Part shown: one piece after another, positions 24,911 to 31,967 of the stretch | Layout: each line of letters begins with the position of its first letter | How positions within the stretch are numbered: position 1 is the first letter of the stretch | The notes under the pieces: generated by a model | Database searches by the model: none | Told to the model about the DNA's origin: nothing | What the model saw: only the letters and a program-made list of their open reading frames with translations | Virus record (IMG/VR): IMGVR_UViG_3300024975_000032 | Coordinates: 1 to 38,006 of that record | Length of the DNA stretch: 38,006 bases | Source of the DNA: a virus | Reading direction: 5' to 3' (one strand) | Program-made: the position numbers and the translations under genes

Positions 24911-25098
24911 GCCGCCACCTCAATCACCTCGGCATCCGCATTATCGACCGCGGTTTTGCCGTCGGGCTTGGTCACCCAGCTATACAGCAGGTCGGCGACC
25001 TTTTGCGCGGCCCGATAGGTCTTCCAGCGCCGGTGAACGATGCGCGTCCAATACTCGCCGGTCTGGTAGTGGGTGTAGGTTTGGCGAATGGCGTACAT
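24907..25098 (-). CDS. Small protein present only in antirepressor module 2
   Basis: A 63-aa protein with a basic, aromatic N-terminus (YTHYQTGEYWTRIVHRRWKTY), then a helix and an acidic tail. It lies between the antirepressor and the small paralog gene, overlapping the first by TAATG and the second by ATGA. Module 1 lacks it. No family recognised. Confidence 0.6.
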   Translation of the reverse strand: MYAIRQTYTHYQTGEYWTRIVHRRWKTYRAAQKVADLLYSWVTKPDGKTAVDNADAEVIEVAA

Positions 25099-25802
25099 TA
25101 CACACCGCCTTGTTTATCTGCAATAGCCTTCTTGTAACGGAGATGATCTACACGCCCTTTAACGGCTTGATTAGTACGGCCTAACTGCCGTCCGATTTCG
25201 GTATGGTTAAAGCCTTGCGCTCTCATGGTTTCCGCAGTCTCATCTTCTTCTGGAGTCCAGGGACGGTACGGTTTTAACGGAACTGGCTGAGTTACCGGTT
25301 TTGCTGGGTCGCGTAAAGACAGATAATCTGCGCCACTGATAATCACTGGAACCGTCCTCAGGGCGTTTTCCGCTAAGGCATTAAGGCTATCGTATAAAGC
25401 CGTTCGATGCTGCTCAAATTCTGCCAGAGTTAACGGTTTAGAGACCGGTGCAAGTAATGGATGTAGGTAATTTCCTTCGCGCAACTGCCTTTCACAGTCC
25501 ATGAAGTAACGACGGGCTTGCTTACCCTTGTCGTTGTGCTCGACCATTGCCAGCTCTTTTGCCATGCCCAAAGAGAGGTGGTATTCCTTAGTCGGACGGC
25601 CGCCTTGAGGTTTCGCCCCATTTTGGGCGAAACTGATAAAGTCTTGGTTTTCTTGAAAATCGTATTGATTAATGCGCTCTATAATCCATGATCGAAAATG
25701 TTTACCAACCTCTAAAAACGAATGCAATAACTTAGCATCGACCAGTTGAGCAGGTACGCCAGCGATTTCGCCAGCCAAGACGGGGATTAATTGATTATTC
25801 AT
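25098..25802 (-). CDS. AntA/AntB domain antirepressor (module 2)
   Basis: A 234-aa protein. Residues about 14-110 match the AntA/AntB antirepressor domain (DAKLLHSFLEVGKHFRSWI, then YHLSLGMAKELAMVEHNDKG, and ARRYFMDCERQL). The C-terminus has a Myb/SANT-like or GcrA-like helix-turn-helix (PWTPEEDETAETMRAQGF, then IGRQLGRTNQAVKGRVDHLR). P1 Ant proteins bind and inactivate the phage repressor; the target here is not in view. AAGGA lies upstream of the ATG. Preceded by a c4-like RNA and leader, as in module 1. Confidence 0.88.
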   Translation of the reverse strand: MNNQLIPVLAGEIAGVPAQLVDAKLLHSFLEVGKHFRSWIIERINQYDFQENQDFISFAQNGAKPQGGRPTKEYHLSLGMAKELAMVEHNDKGKQARRYFMDCERQLREGNYLHPLLAPVSKPLTLAEFEQHRTALYDSLNALAENALRTVPVIISGADYLSLRDPAKPVTQPVPLKPYRPWTPEEDETAETMRAQGFNHTEIGRQLGRTNQAVKGRVDHLRYKKAIADKQGGV

Positions 25803-25954
25803 GCTGAATTCCTTAGGGTAAATTAATATCCCGGCAACATGACGCCAATCATGGGTGCCGGACTGGACAGGTTGGCGTACCGGTTACCCACCGGCCAGCC
25901 TTTTTAGGGGCTGCCTGCCCAGCCCGACATAATGAAGAGCTGATGCAATGGCAC
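25803..25954 (-). promoter_or_regulatory. Antirepressor leader, target of the c4-like RNA (module 2)
   Basis: A 152-nt leader. CGCCAACCTG on the minus strand (25877-25868) can pair with GGATTGGCG of the RNA (26007-25999) at 8 of 9 positions. Module 1 has TTGCAACCTG against GGATTGCAA, so both sides change together between copies. A second pairing is possible between GTCCGGCAC of the leader and GTGCGGGAT of the RNA. Hairpins such as GGTGGGTAACC lie in between. Confidence 0.6.
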
Positions 25955-26030
25955 AAAAAAACCGCATGAAGCGGCCATATGCCGGGTAAAAACCGAGACG
26001 CCAATCCCGCACGCTGGATTTTGCCAGCGC
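25955..26030 (-). ncRNA. c4-like antisense RNA upstream of antirepressor (module 2)
   Basis: About 76 nt from the predicted start near 26030 to a T7 run ending at 25955. It starts with a strong hairpin GCGCTGG-CAAAAT-CCAGCG, has GGGATTGGCG, and ends with a terminator (CCGC-TTCAT-GCGG then T7). The hairpin loop CAAAAT and the GGGATTG are the same as in module 1. The outer segment CCGAGA before the start and TCTCGG inside the RNA are also complementary. Length matches P1 c4. A c4-type (RF01695) covariance search would test it. Confidence 0.75.
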
Positions 26031-26036
26031 ACGAAC

Positions 26037-26066
26037 AGATTAGCCTCTCGGCCTGGGGTTTGTCAA
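26037..26066 (-). promoter_or_regulatory. Promoter of antirepressor module 2
   Basis: TTGACA (26066-26061) and TAATCT (26042-26037) are separated by 18 nt. It begins 12 nt beyond the stop codon of the 169-aa gene, and gives a start near 26030, at the first base of the conserved RNA hairpin. Confidence 0.7.
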
Positions 26067-26078
26067 ATACTAAGTTTT

Positions 26079-26588
26079 TCAATCAGTCGGCAATCTCACG
26101 CCATCTGCAAACAGACTTGGCCAACCCGCTTTTAAAGCATTCGGACTGATGGCCTCTGAAACAAGTTGATAGGCGTTGTAACGGCCCTCCTTATGTTTTT
26201 CTAATACGCCTAGATTCGACATAATGTAAAAAAAGATATCGGCAGTGCGTTTTTCGAGGTTTAGGTCTTTGACGATGTCAACGCTTCGCGCACTACCCTT
26301 TTCAATCAAAATCGCTTTGATTGCTGTCCAATGTTGTAATCCATAGATGAGGCATTGCACATCAAATCTTGTCATTTCCCATCCCTGGATTGGATTATAG
26401 ATTTCCTTTCCGTCTACTTGTTCGGCCAGGCCCAATAAGTATTCGAGACCAGGCTGCAAGGATTCGAGCGTTCCGCATTTCAATATCTCGTCAAGCATTT
26501 GATAAAACAATCGCTTGATCGTCCAGTCTTTTTGAAACCTGTCCCGGCGTTTTTGCTGAGAACGCTGGTAAATTTCGTCTGCATCCAT
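26079..26588 (-). CDS. Accessory phage protein with winged-helix-like C-terminus
   Basis: A 169-aa protein. The N-terminus is basic and helical (QRSQQKRRDRFQKDWTIKR). The C-terminal third (ARSVDIVKDLNLEKRTADIF, then MSNLGVLEKHKEGRYNAYQL) looks like a winged helix-turn-helix. AGGAGG lies 6 nt upstream of ATG 26588. It is more AT-rich than the surrounding structural genes and lies between a palindromic repeat cluster and module 2, so it may be acquired. Regulatory function is a guess from the fold. Confidence 0.6.
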   Translation of the reverse strand: MDADEIYQRSQQKRRDRFQKDWTIKRLFYQMLDEILKCGTLESLQPGLEYLLGLAEQVDGKEIYNPIQGWEMTRFDVQCLIYGLQHWTAIKAILIEKGSARSVDIVKDLNLEKRTADIFFYIMSNLGVLEKHKEGRYNAYQLVSEAISPNALKAGWPSLFADGVRLPTD

Positions 26589-26610
26589 TTCCCCTCCTAG
26601 TTTTCTCTAG

Positions 26611-26749
26611 TTCCCACGCGCCGCGTGGGAATTCAGGTTGCCCCGCGTTGCGGGGTGTATCTCAGTCATGTAGTCCCGTAGGGGGCGCATTGCGCCCCTT
26701 TCCGATACCGCCGGCCTCCCGAGCGGGACGTGGTTTGCAACCACGTCCC
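26611..26749. repeat. Cluster of four GC-rich palindromic repeats
   Basis: Four near-perfect hairpins lie in 139 bp: 26611-26631 (TTCCCACGC...GCGTGGGAA), 26641-26655 (CCCCGC...GCGGGG), 26682-26698 (GGGGCGC...GCGCCCC) and 26725-26749 (GGGACGTGGTT...AACCACGTCCC). The first two, with the linker ATTCAGGTTG, recur at 27353-27396. The 280-nt gap 26589-26868 holds no convincing gene; a short ORF there encodes repeat-derived sequence. These look like chromosomal REP-type elements inside a phage. Confidence 0.85.
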
Positions 26750-26868
26750 TAACGTTTCTGTGATGTCTAATCGTTTCCTGTGCTCTGTAGGGAGCATTAG
26801 CTAGGTAGGCCGGAATAAGACTACCCAAGCGTAGCGCGTGGTAGCGTTTCCGGCTGATTCGGGTGGTG

Positions 26869-27210
26869 CTATGGTTTGGGGTTTATATTCTTAGGGCCAT
26901 TACAGTAATAATACTCAGCAACTGAACTCGGCTTGTCATATTGACTAGCTATCGATATTTCTATTGAAATGTCCTTTTGGCTTACTGGCGGCAATAAAAC
27001 AACAGTATTAGCATTGAACTTTGTCGCACGCTGCTTATACCAGTCATGGCATTCATTGGCATCTACACTACATGCTTCCTGCATTTTATAAACACAACCC
27101 GATGCCGGGACACTGCTTTCAATTCGAACATATTGCCAGTTCGGGTATTTTAAATTTGTACATCCGAAAAGCTGAATACACGCCACTGCAATAAAGACTT
27201 TGTTGTTCAT
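26869..27210 (-). CDS. Small lipoprotein, accessory gene
   Basis: A 113-aa protein with a short signal peptide and lipobox (LFGC, lipid-modified Cys17). The mature part has five further Cys and the pattern CHDWYKQRATKFNANTVVLLPP, reminiscent of DUF4156-type small lipoproteins, though membership is not certain. AGGAGA lies 8 nt upstream of the ATG. It is AT-rich relative to the phage genes and flanked on both sides by palindromic repeat clusters, so it looks like inserted cargo. As an envelope lipoprotein it might act in the lysogen, for example in surface exclusion. Confidence 0.7.
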   Translation of the reverse strand: MNNKVFIAVACIQLFGCTNLKYPNWQYVRIESSVPASGCVYKMQEACSVDANECHDWYKQRATKFNANTVVLLPPVSQKDISIEISIASQYDKPSSVAEYYYCNGPKNINPKP

Positions 27211-27352
27211 ATCATTTCTCTCCTATTTCATCTAAAAAACTCGCCACCATACTGCAAAACTCAGCCGATGAATATCAGCCAAGGCTTACATCGCGCTGCC
27301 CAGTCTGCCTGTAATTAGGTGTGTTTGTTGAAATAGACACCGATTTTTCTAG

Positions 27353-27449
27353 TTCCCACGCGCTGCGTGGGAATTCAGGTTGTCCCGCGCTGCGGGCTGT
27401 TTCTCAGCGCAGCGCGCTATGACTGCGTTCCCACGCGGCGCGTGGGAAC
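27353..27449. repeat. Second cluster of GC-rich palindromic repeats
   Basis: Three hairpins: 27353-27373 (TTCCCACGCGCTGCGTGGGAA), 27384-27396 (CCCGC...GCGGG) and 27427-27449 (GTTCCCACGCG-G-CGCGTGGGAAC, 11-bp arms). The first two repeat the unit at 26611-26655, in the same orientation. They lie between the Mor gene and the lipoprotein gene. The remainder of the gap (27211-27352) shows no gene. Confidence 0.85.
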
Positions 27450-27465
27450 GAGGCTGGCGCTGGCG

Positions 27466-27924
27466 CTACAACAAATCCACAAACAAATCCAAGTTAGCCG
27501 ATGGCTGGGCCTGTTCCACCCGCTTACGCAATTTGCGGATGCCGCGCTCGGTGTAGTGGTACTTCTCGGCCAGTTGGGCGTTCGAGGCACCGTTTGCATA
27601 CTCGGTCACGATGGCCTTTTCTTTGGCCTGTTCTTTGAGCGCCCGGATCACGTAGGCGCAACGGTCGATCTCGATGCGCTCTTCGCCGTAGTAAGCGACC
27701 AGTTTAGTCAAGGCCTCCAGGCCGATATGTTCAACCAGCCAATGACCGGGTTTAACGTATTTGGGCACTTCCAGCCGCCTGCCGCCGCGCAACTCAACCA
27801 ACTTCAGCGCCGCCGTCACGCCGACGACTTTGACCAATTCCGCGACGCGCTGCGGCAACAGGGCCAACGATGCGTCATCGATGTCCTGGGCCGCGAAGAA
27901 GCCGGTGTTGGGCGTGGCGCTCAT
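27466..27924 (-). CDS. mor: Mor-type transcription activator of late genes
   Basis: A 152-aa protein matching the Mor/C family of Mu: a dimerisation part (AALKLVELRGGRRLEVPKYV, then HWLVEHIG), a YYGEERIEIDRC segment and a C-terminal helix-turn-helix (VTEYANGASNAQLAEKYHY, then RGIRKLRKRV). In Mu, Mor turns on middle transcription and C the late genes; here one Mor-like protein at the end of the early genes may do both. Its target promoters were not located. The downstream region is filled by accessory DNA. Confidence 0.88.
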   Translation of the reverse strand: MSATPNTGFFAAQDIDDASLALLPQRVAELVKVVGVTAALKLVELRGGRRLEVPKYVKPGHWLVEHIGLEALTKLVAYYGEERIEIDRCAYVIRALKEQAKEKAIVTEYANGASNAQLAEKYHYTERGIRKLRKRVEQAQPSANLDLFVDLL

Positions 27925-27925
27925 C

Positions 27926-28633
27926 TCAGCCCTTATGCGCCAAGGCTTGGCCGCGTTTGCTTTGGACGGGTTTATGGATCGATACGTCGCTGGCTGCCGT
28001 AAGCCCGGCGGTGATTGCTTGCCAATCGGAGTCTTTTTTAGGTTGCGCGGCTTTGCGTTCGTCTTTGGTCAGAATGCCTCCCCAACGTTTGTCTTTGTAG
28101 GCTTCGATGGCGGTTTTATCCTGTTCGGTGCCGGCAAACTCGCGCACTTGATAGGCGATACGCCTAACCCAAGCATGGCAAAAGAGGTCGGTCATGCGCA
28201 TTTTGTTTGCGCGTTTATAACGCTTTAACGTGGCGGCGTAGGCGGTACGGTCGTTGTTGATCTGACGGCGCAGTACGTCGAAGGTGTAGGCGGCGAGTTC
28301 CGGCTTTATTCCGAGGCCGATAAAATACATGTGGCTGTCTTGGTATCCCTGTCCCGATCCAAATACGGTGCCGCAGCCGAAGGCATCGGCTATCACGGCG
28401 CTGAGCTGTCCCAGATATTTTGGCGGGTTGTATTTGCCGCCGGCTTTGCTGGTTTTTTCATGGACTTGGCTGGCGGCCACGTCGCCGCTGGTCAGGTTGT
28501 ATTTAGCCATTAACGCGTCAGCTTGGCGTTTGGCCGCTTCGGCTTCAGCAGGATTATCGGATGCGGCCAGCGCCAGGCATTTGGCTATTTTCCCGGCGAT
28601 TTTTTTAAGTTCTTCGTCAGTCATTTGGGTCAT
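27926..28633 (-). CDS. DUF2786 family phage protein
   Basis: A 235-aa protein. The N-terminus (KIAGKIAKCLALAASDNPAE, then AAKRQADALMAKYNLTSGDV) is the signature of DUF2786, which is common in Mu-like phages. A second conserved part has YFIGLGIKPELAAYTFDVL and RKRANKMR-like basic residues. It lies before Mor. Function unknown; a DNA-related role is often suspected. Confidence 0.85.
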   Translation of the reverse strand: MTQMTDEELKKIAGKIAKCLALAASDNPAEAEAAKRQADALMAKYNLTSGDVAASQVHEKTSKAGGKYNPPKYLGQLSAVIADAFGCGTVFGSGQGYQDSHMYFIGLGIKPELAAYTFDVLRRQINNDRTAYAATLKRYKRANKMRMTDLFCHAWVRRIAYQVREFAGTEQDKTAIEAYKDKRWGGILTKDERKAAQPKKDSDWQAITAGLTAASDVSIHKPVQSKRGQALAHKG

Positions 28634-28634
28634 G

Positions 28635-29216
28635 TCAGTTTCCGGTTGGTTTCGGGTTATCGCGTGCGGCCTTCACCGCCGCTTCAAGCTTTTCGATCTG
28701 CGGCAACAAGGCTTCGTCTTTGCTGCTGTCGTACAGTTTTTTGACGCCGAACAGGTCGTTCTGCAATCGCGTTAAAACGTGGTTTTGCAGGGATTTTGCC
28801 GCCGTTTTGGTCGGGGTAAAATCCAGGTATCTTTTTTCATGCAGCCAGCCTTGGGCCATTTTCCGCGCTTGCCCTTGCGGCAGTTCGCGCTTGGCTTCCT
28901 TGGCGGCGGCATCAATGATTTGCTGATACTCGGCATCGCTGAGGTTGCCTAACTGGCTCCAGCGCATGGCGGCTTCGTTGCGGCCTTGCCTCAGACCAAA
29001 GGCGAGCCAAAAGCCGTCAAACCAACGCTTTTGCCGAGCATCCATTTTCTGGTACCAGTCTTTGCCGTCACGCGGCTGGCTGGGCTTGTCGTCGCCGTAG
29101 CCTTTTTCGGTCAGGAAGTTATGCAGTTTCAGCGCATAATCCAGCGCCGCCTGGAATTTATCCTCGGGCGGCTGGCTGCGAACCATTACCGCCTGTACAA
29201 AGCGTTTTTTGCTCAT
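28635..29216 (-). CDS. Conserved early phage protein of unknown function
   Basis: A 193-aa basic, helical protein with many Lys, Arg and Gln residues and the segment KDWYQKMDARQKRWFDGFWL. No known domain recognised. Its start overlaps the stop of the HNH gene (ATGA) and its stop is one base before the DUF2786 start, so it belongs to the early operon. Possibly DNA-binding by its composition. Confidence 0.7.
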   Translation of the reverse strand: MSKKRFVQAVMVRSQPPEDKFQAALDYALKLHNFLTEKGYGDDKPSQPRDGKDWYQKMDARQKRWFDGFWLAFGLRQGRNEAAMRWSQLGNLSDAEYQQIIDAAAKEAKRELPQGQARKMAQGWLHEKRYLDFTPTKTAAKSLQNHVLTRLQNDLFGVKKLYDSSKDEALLPQIEKLEAAVKAARDNPKPTGN

Positions 29217-29812
29217 TAATCAGCCTTCGCCTGGCTTTGTGCGGAAAAAATGGCAACTTCGACTTTGGATAACGCCAGTATTGTCGGCTTTAGCTCCGGC
29301 GGCATGTGTGTATATTTATTGCGGTTGAGCTGCAATAACTCTCGCCGCGTTATCAGTTGCAGGTTATCCGGCTCAAAGTTCAAGCGGTCACCATCCAGGA
29401 AAATAACTGTTGTCCCTTTGGGTTGTGGGCCGTGGACGGACTCCCGGGTCAGCCGGTGCTTTTGATGCCATACATTAGGATCTGCAATCTTTTTCCAAAT
29501 ATAGTTATCATCTCGCTTTATCTCGGTTCCGATAGGCAAGTGTGAATGCGGCATTTGTCCTTTTTTAAATTCGGTTCCTATTGATCTCCTGGGTGTTTTT
29601 ACCCCGGTATTCCAGCTGACGTGCCCGGCAACAAACCGACCGCTATTTCCCGCTGCGATGCCATTACGTTGACACGCCTGCTTTATGGCAACGCCGCTAA
29701 GCTGGGTGTTAAAGCATTCGTTGAATGCAGTAACCAGTTCAGCCTGCACCATAATTGGCCGGTATTTACGTAGCCAGTCTATCTGCTGCACGGTGTAGCT
29801 ATGCGACGCCAT
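29216..29812 (-). CDS. HNH endonuclease family protein
   Basis: A 198-aa protein. The C-terminal half has the HNH-type pattern KHRLTRESVHGPQPKGTTVI, then LDGDRLNFEPDNLQLITRRE. The N-terminal half is basic and likely binds DNA (helical part near QQIDWLRKYRPI; LSGVAIKQACQRNGIAAG). Similar proteins occur in early regions of Mu-like phages. It overlaps the 79-aa gene by 14 nt. Whether it is a homing nuclease or a phage nuclease in replication or packaging cannot be told. Confidence 0.8.
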   Translation of the reverse strand: MASHSYTVQQIDWLRKYRPIMVQAELVTAFNECFNTQLSGVAIKQACQRNGIAAGNSGRFVAGHVSWNTGVKTPRRSIGTEFKKGQMPHSHLPIGTEIKRDDNYIWKKIADPNVWHQKHRLTRESVHGPQPKGTTVIFLDGDRLNFEPDNLQLITRRELLQLNRNKYTHMPPELKPTILALSKVEVAIFSAQSQAKAD

Positions 29813-30038
29813 TGTCCATGCCTAGCATCTTGGGGATTTCTTTAATGGTTTGATCGCTTAATGCAATTTGCGCGTCCAAAGCTAATTTGCCGTTGGCTAT
29901 GACTTGCGGGGCTACGCCGGTAATGGCCTTGGCTCGGCTGATTTCTATCGCCAGTTGATCTGGCTTTAAACTTTCATCACCCAGCCGCTCTAGCTGGGCA
30001 AATAAGTGGTTGTTTAAATCGGACAGTTTATTTTTCAT
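29799..30038 (-). CDS. Small early phage protein
   Basis: A 79-aa helical protein (LSDLNNHLFAQLERLGDESL, then AIEISRAKAITGVAPQVI). Homologous small genes are familiar from early regions of transposable phages, but no function is known to me. GGAG lies 5 nt upstream of the ATG. Confidence 0.65.
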   Translation of the reverse strand: MKNKLSDLNNHLFAQLERLGDESLKPDQLAIEISRAKAITGVAPQVIANGKLALDAQIALSDQTIKEIPKMLGMDNGVA

Positions 30039-30068
30039 ATTTTCTCCGGATTAATCGAGGCTAAATGC

Positions 30069-30257
30069 CTAGTTGTTTTCGAGTTCCCAGTCATCCCGAC
30101 ACGCCGCATCGCACCAGCGCCGACCCTCGGCAACCGGCTCTTCGCAAAACAGGCAGGTTCCGATCGCAATGGCTTGCGGCTCGTCTTTACGGCTGGCATA
30201 CAGGCTGGTTTTTATATTCAGTTCGTCAAAGCGACCGGCTAAATCTGCGTCATCCAT
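30069..30257 (-). CDS. Small zinc-finger phage protein
   Basis: A 62-aa protein. The C-terminal part CLFCEEPVAEGRRWCDAACR holds a four-Cys zinc site (CxxC then CxxxC). Similar to the TraR/DksA-type or zinc-ribbon small proteins of Mu-like phages. Start overlaps the previous stop as TAATG. Possible role: binding RNA polymerase or nucleic acid, from family resemblance only. Confidence 0.75.
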   Translation of the reverse strand: MDDADLAGRFDELNIKTSLYASRKDEPQAIAIGTCLFCEEPVAEGRRWCDAACRDDWELENN

Positions 30258-30490
30258 TAGTGTATGGCTCCTGTTTTTATTTCTTTCATTTTTATTAAAG
30301 GCTTGTCACCGGCCTTGATGCTGTTGATAGCGCCTTGCAAGAAGCCCTGGCAAAATTCATCACCTTCTATTTGGCGCAACATGTCGATCAGTAATGTTAT
30401 GACCATGCGTAGGTAGTTTTTGAATGGCTGCTCGCCCAAGCCAACATTCAATAACTCCTCAATACGTTGTAATATTTGTTGCATATCCAT
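30257..30490 (-). CDS. Small early phage protein
   Basis: About 77 aa from ATG 30490, which follows the gp16-like stop and has AAGGA 7 nt upstream; an ATG at 30505 is also in frame. Helical, with a hydrophobic central part (YLRMVITLLIDMLRQIEGDEF). No family recognised. Confidence 0.65.
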   Translation of the reverse strand: MDMQQILQRIEELLNVGLGEQPFKNYLRMVITLLIDMLRQIEGDEFCQGFLQGAINSIKAGDKPLIKMKEIKTGAIH

Positions 30491-30491
30491 G

Positions 30492-30950
30492 CTACTTTCC
30501 TTCATTCAGTTTCTTTTGATGGATGGCCAGCGCGGCAATCACCTTGCTTAAATCGGCTTTAGTACACCATTCCAGGCGTTTTTTGCCGGTTAACCGCTCC
30601 AGCATTGACAGGGTCTTATCGTCTTTGCCTTGCTGCCGCGCTATCAGATATTCCCAGGGCAGTTTCATATCTGCCAACAGCGCTTCGATTTTTAATATCT
30701 GCGCTTTGTTGTCAGCGCTATGAGGGCGCTTGGCATAGGTCTTTTTGCCTTTAAAGCCTTTGCTTTTAAGGTATTCAAGCACCTTGGCCCGGCCGGTCGC
30801 TGACAGATCGGCCGCCGATGATACTTTAGCGATCTGCATCAGCATGTCCCGGTAAGTGTCGTCATCCATGCCAAGCTCTTTCTTGGCGATATGAATCTTG
30901 GCGAGTTCACTGGTCTTGTAGTCGGGCTTGCCCTTTGTTGGCGTAGCCAT
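30492..30950 (-). CDS. gemA: GemA / Mu gp16-like regulatory protein
   Basis: A 152-aa protein from ATG 30950 (the ATG overlaps the DUF3164 stop as TGATG). It shows the DUF1018/GemA pattern: LAKIHIAKKELGMDDDTYRD, then AKVLEYLKSKGFKGKK and LEWCTKADLSKVIAAL near the C-terminus. In Mu, GemA (gp16) affects host gene expression and DNA supercoiling. It lies beside the DUF3164 gene, the usual pairing. Confidence 0.88.
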   Translation of the reverse strand: MATPTKGKPDYKTSELAKIHIAKKELGMDDDTYRDMLMQIAKVSSAADLSATGRAKVLEYLKSKGFKGKKTYAKRPHSADNKAQILKIEALLADMKLPWEYLIARQQGKDDKTLSMLERLTGKKRLEWCTKADLSKVIAALAIHQKKLNEGK

Positions 30951-31660
30951 CACAACCTCGCAATATCCAACGGAATACCTTGCCACTCTGCTTCCGGGGT
31001 TTCGCGCTGGAAAAACTGCAAGTAGGATCGGCTGCCGACGATCTGGATGCTTTCGGCAATGTCATCCATAGCCGACTTCCACACCGGATGATCGATCTTG
31101 TAACGGCGCAGCTCCAGCACTTTTTGGGTATCGATAAACCCCGTTTTATCAACCCTAAATGCTTCATTAATCAGCACTTTGATGATGTCGTCAATGTCGC
31201 TGCTATGCGCTTTAATCAAGCCCTGCAATTTCTCCATGGCGTTATTGAGTTTTTCATTAAAAGCAATCTTGTCATTGATTTTTAGGCAGACTTTTTGGGT
31301 CGCGTTGTAGTTAATCAGCTGCAAGTTGCCTTTCCAGGCTTTACGCTTGGCGTTTTCCGAGACAATGCCGATCTTGGCTTGATGCTCGTTGTTGCTGACT
31401 TCGATGAAGGCGTCGATGTCGGCAAAGGTTTCTTGCTTAAAATCCTCTATCATTTTTGATAGCGCTTGCGCCCTGGCGATGCGGTTATTAACCAGTTTGT
31501 CGCGCGCTAAATCGGTCAGGTTGATGATGTCGATCGGACAAAACCGGCCTTTGGCGTCGGCCATCATCGGGGTTGCCGGGTCTTTTTTTATTTCGGCCAC
31601 ATTTTCGTATAAGTCTCTGATTTTAAGCAGACTGTTTGTCACAAATTCTTTAGGGGTCAT
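30950..31660 (-). CDS. DUF3164 family protein
   Basis: A 236-aa protein matching DUF3164, a common early protein in Mu-like phages: CPIDIINLTDLARDKLVNN, then a helical core (NATQKVCLKINDKIAFNEKL), and near the C-terminus DDIAESIQIVGSRSYLQFFQ. The role is unknown. It is followed by gemA. Confidence 0.88.
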   Translation of the reverse strand: MTPKEFVTNSLLKIRDLYENVAEIKKDPATPMMADAKGRFCPIDIINLTDLARDKLVNNRIARAQALSKMIEDFKQETFADIDAFIEVSNNEHQAKIGIVSENAKRKAWKGNLQLINYNATQKVCLKINDKIAFNEKLNNAMEKLQGLIKAHSSDIDDIIKVLINEAFRVDKTGFIDTQKVLELRRYKIDHPVWKSAMDDIAESIQIVGSRSYLQFFQRETPEAEWQGIPLDIARL

Positions 31661-31662
31661 CG

Positions 31663-31824
31663 TTAGTCCTCAAGTTTCAGTAAATCGTCAATTAATTGGT
31701 TACAAATTTGAGCGGCGGTGATCGTGATGGCCTGCCACCAGTCGTCTCTGACTGCCGTCAACAGCGCCACCACAACCAGGAACACCCAACTCAACTGCCA
31801 TACCACGACAATGGCGTCATTCAT
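31663..31824 (-). CDS. Small membrane protein, 53 aa
   Basis: Read directly: MNDAIVVVWQLSWVFLVVVA at the N-terminus, then a Trp-rich turn and an amphipathic tail ending LIDDLLKLED. One membrane segment near residues 4-24. The ATG overlaps the stop of the upstream gene (ATGA) and its stop is 2 nt before the DUF3164 start, so it belongs to the early operon. No family recognised. Confidence 0.7.
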   Translation of the reverse strand: MNDAIVVVWQLSWVFLVVVALLTAVRDDWWQAITITAAQICNQLIDDLLKLED

Positions 31825-31967
31825 AACATCCCCAGCCGTTCCAGTTTTTTGGCATCAGCCCGGTTTCTTGCCTGCCGGTAGGCTAATTTTTTATCCAACA
31901 GCCATTGCCGGACCCGTTCCCACAATTCCGCCCGTTCGGCCGCTCTTAATAACTCGCTCTTTTTCAT
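31821..31967 (-). CDS. Small basic protein, 48 aa
   Basis: Read directly: it begins MKKSELLRAAERAELWERVR and ends KKLERLGML. Highly charged, helical, many Arg and Lys. Overlaps both neighbouring genes by a few bases, consistent with coupled translation in the early operon. Could bind nucleic acid by composition. Confidence 0.65.
   Translation of the reverse strand: MKKSELLRAAERAELWERVRQWLLDKKLAYRQARNRADAKKLERLGML

Noticed and set aside
25849-26082. 77-codon minus-strand ORF after the 169-aa gene
   Set aside because: It covers the promoter, c4-like RNA and leader of module 2. Its composition is poor, and the RNA structure shared with module 1 explains the sequence better.
26607-26828. 73-codon minus-strand ORF in the gap before the lipoprotein gene
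   Set aside because: Its sequence is a translation of the palindromic repeats (TEIHPATRGN-like peptides), a common artefact; no ribosome site.
26611-27449. Repeat clusters as a CRISPR array
   Set aside because: The units are inverted, differ in length and lack regular spacers; no cas-like gene is present.
27367-28002. 211-codon plus-strand ORF opposite mor and DUF2786
   Set aside because: It is the shadow of two well-supported minus-strand genes and begins in palindromic repeats; composition is not protein-like.
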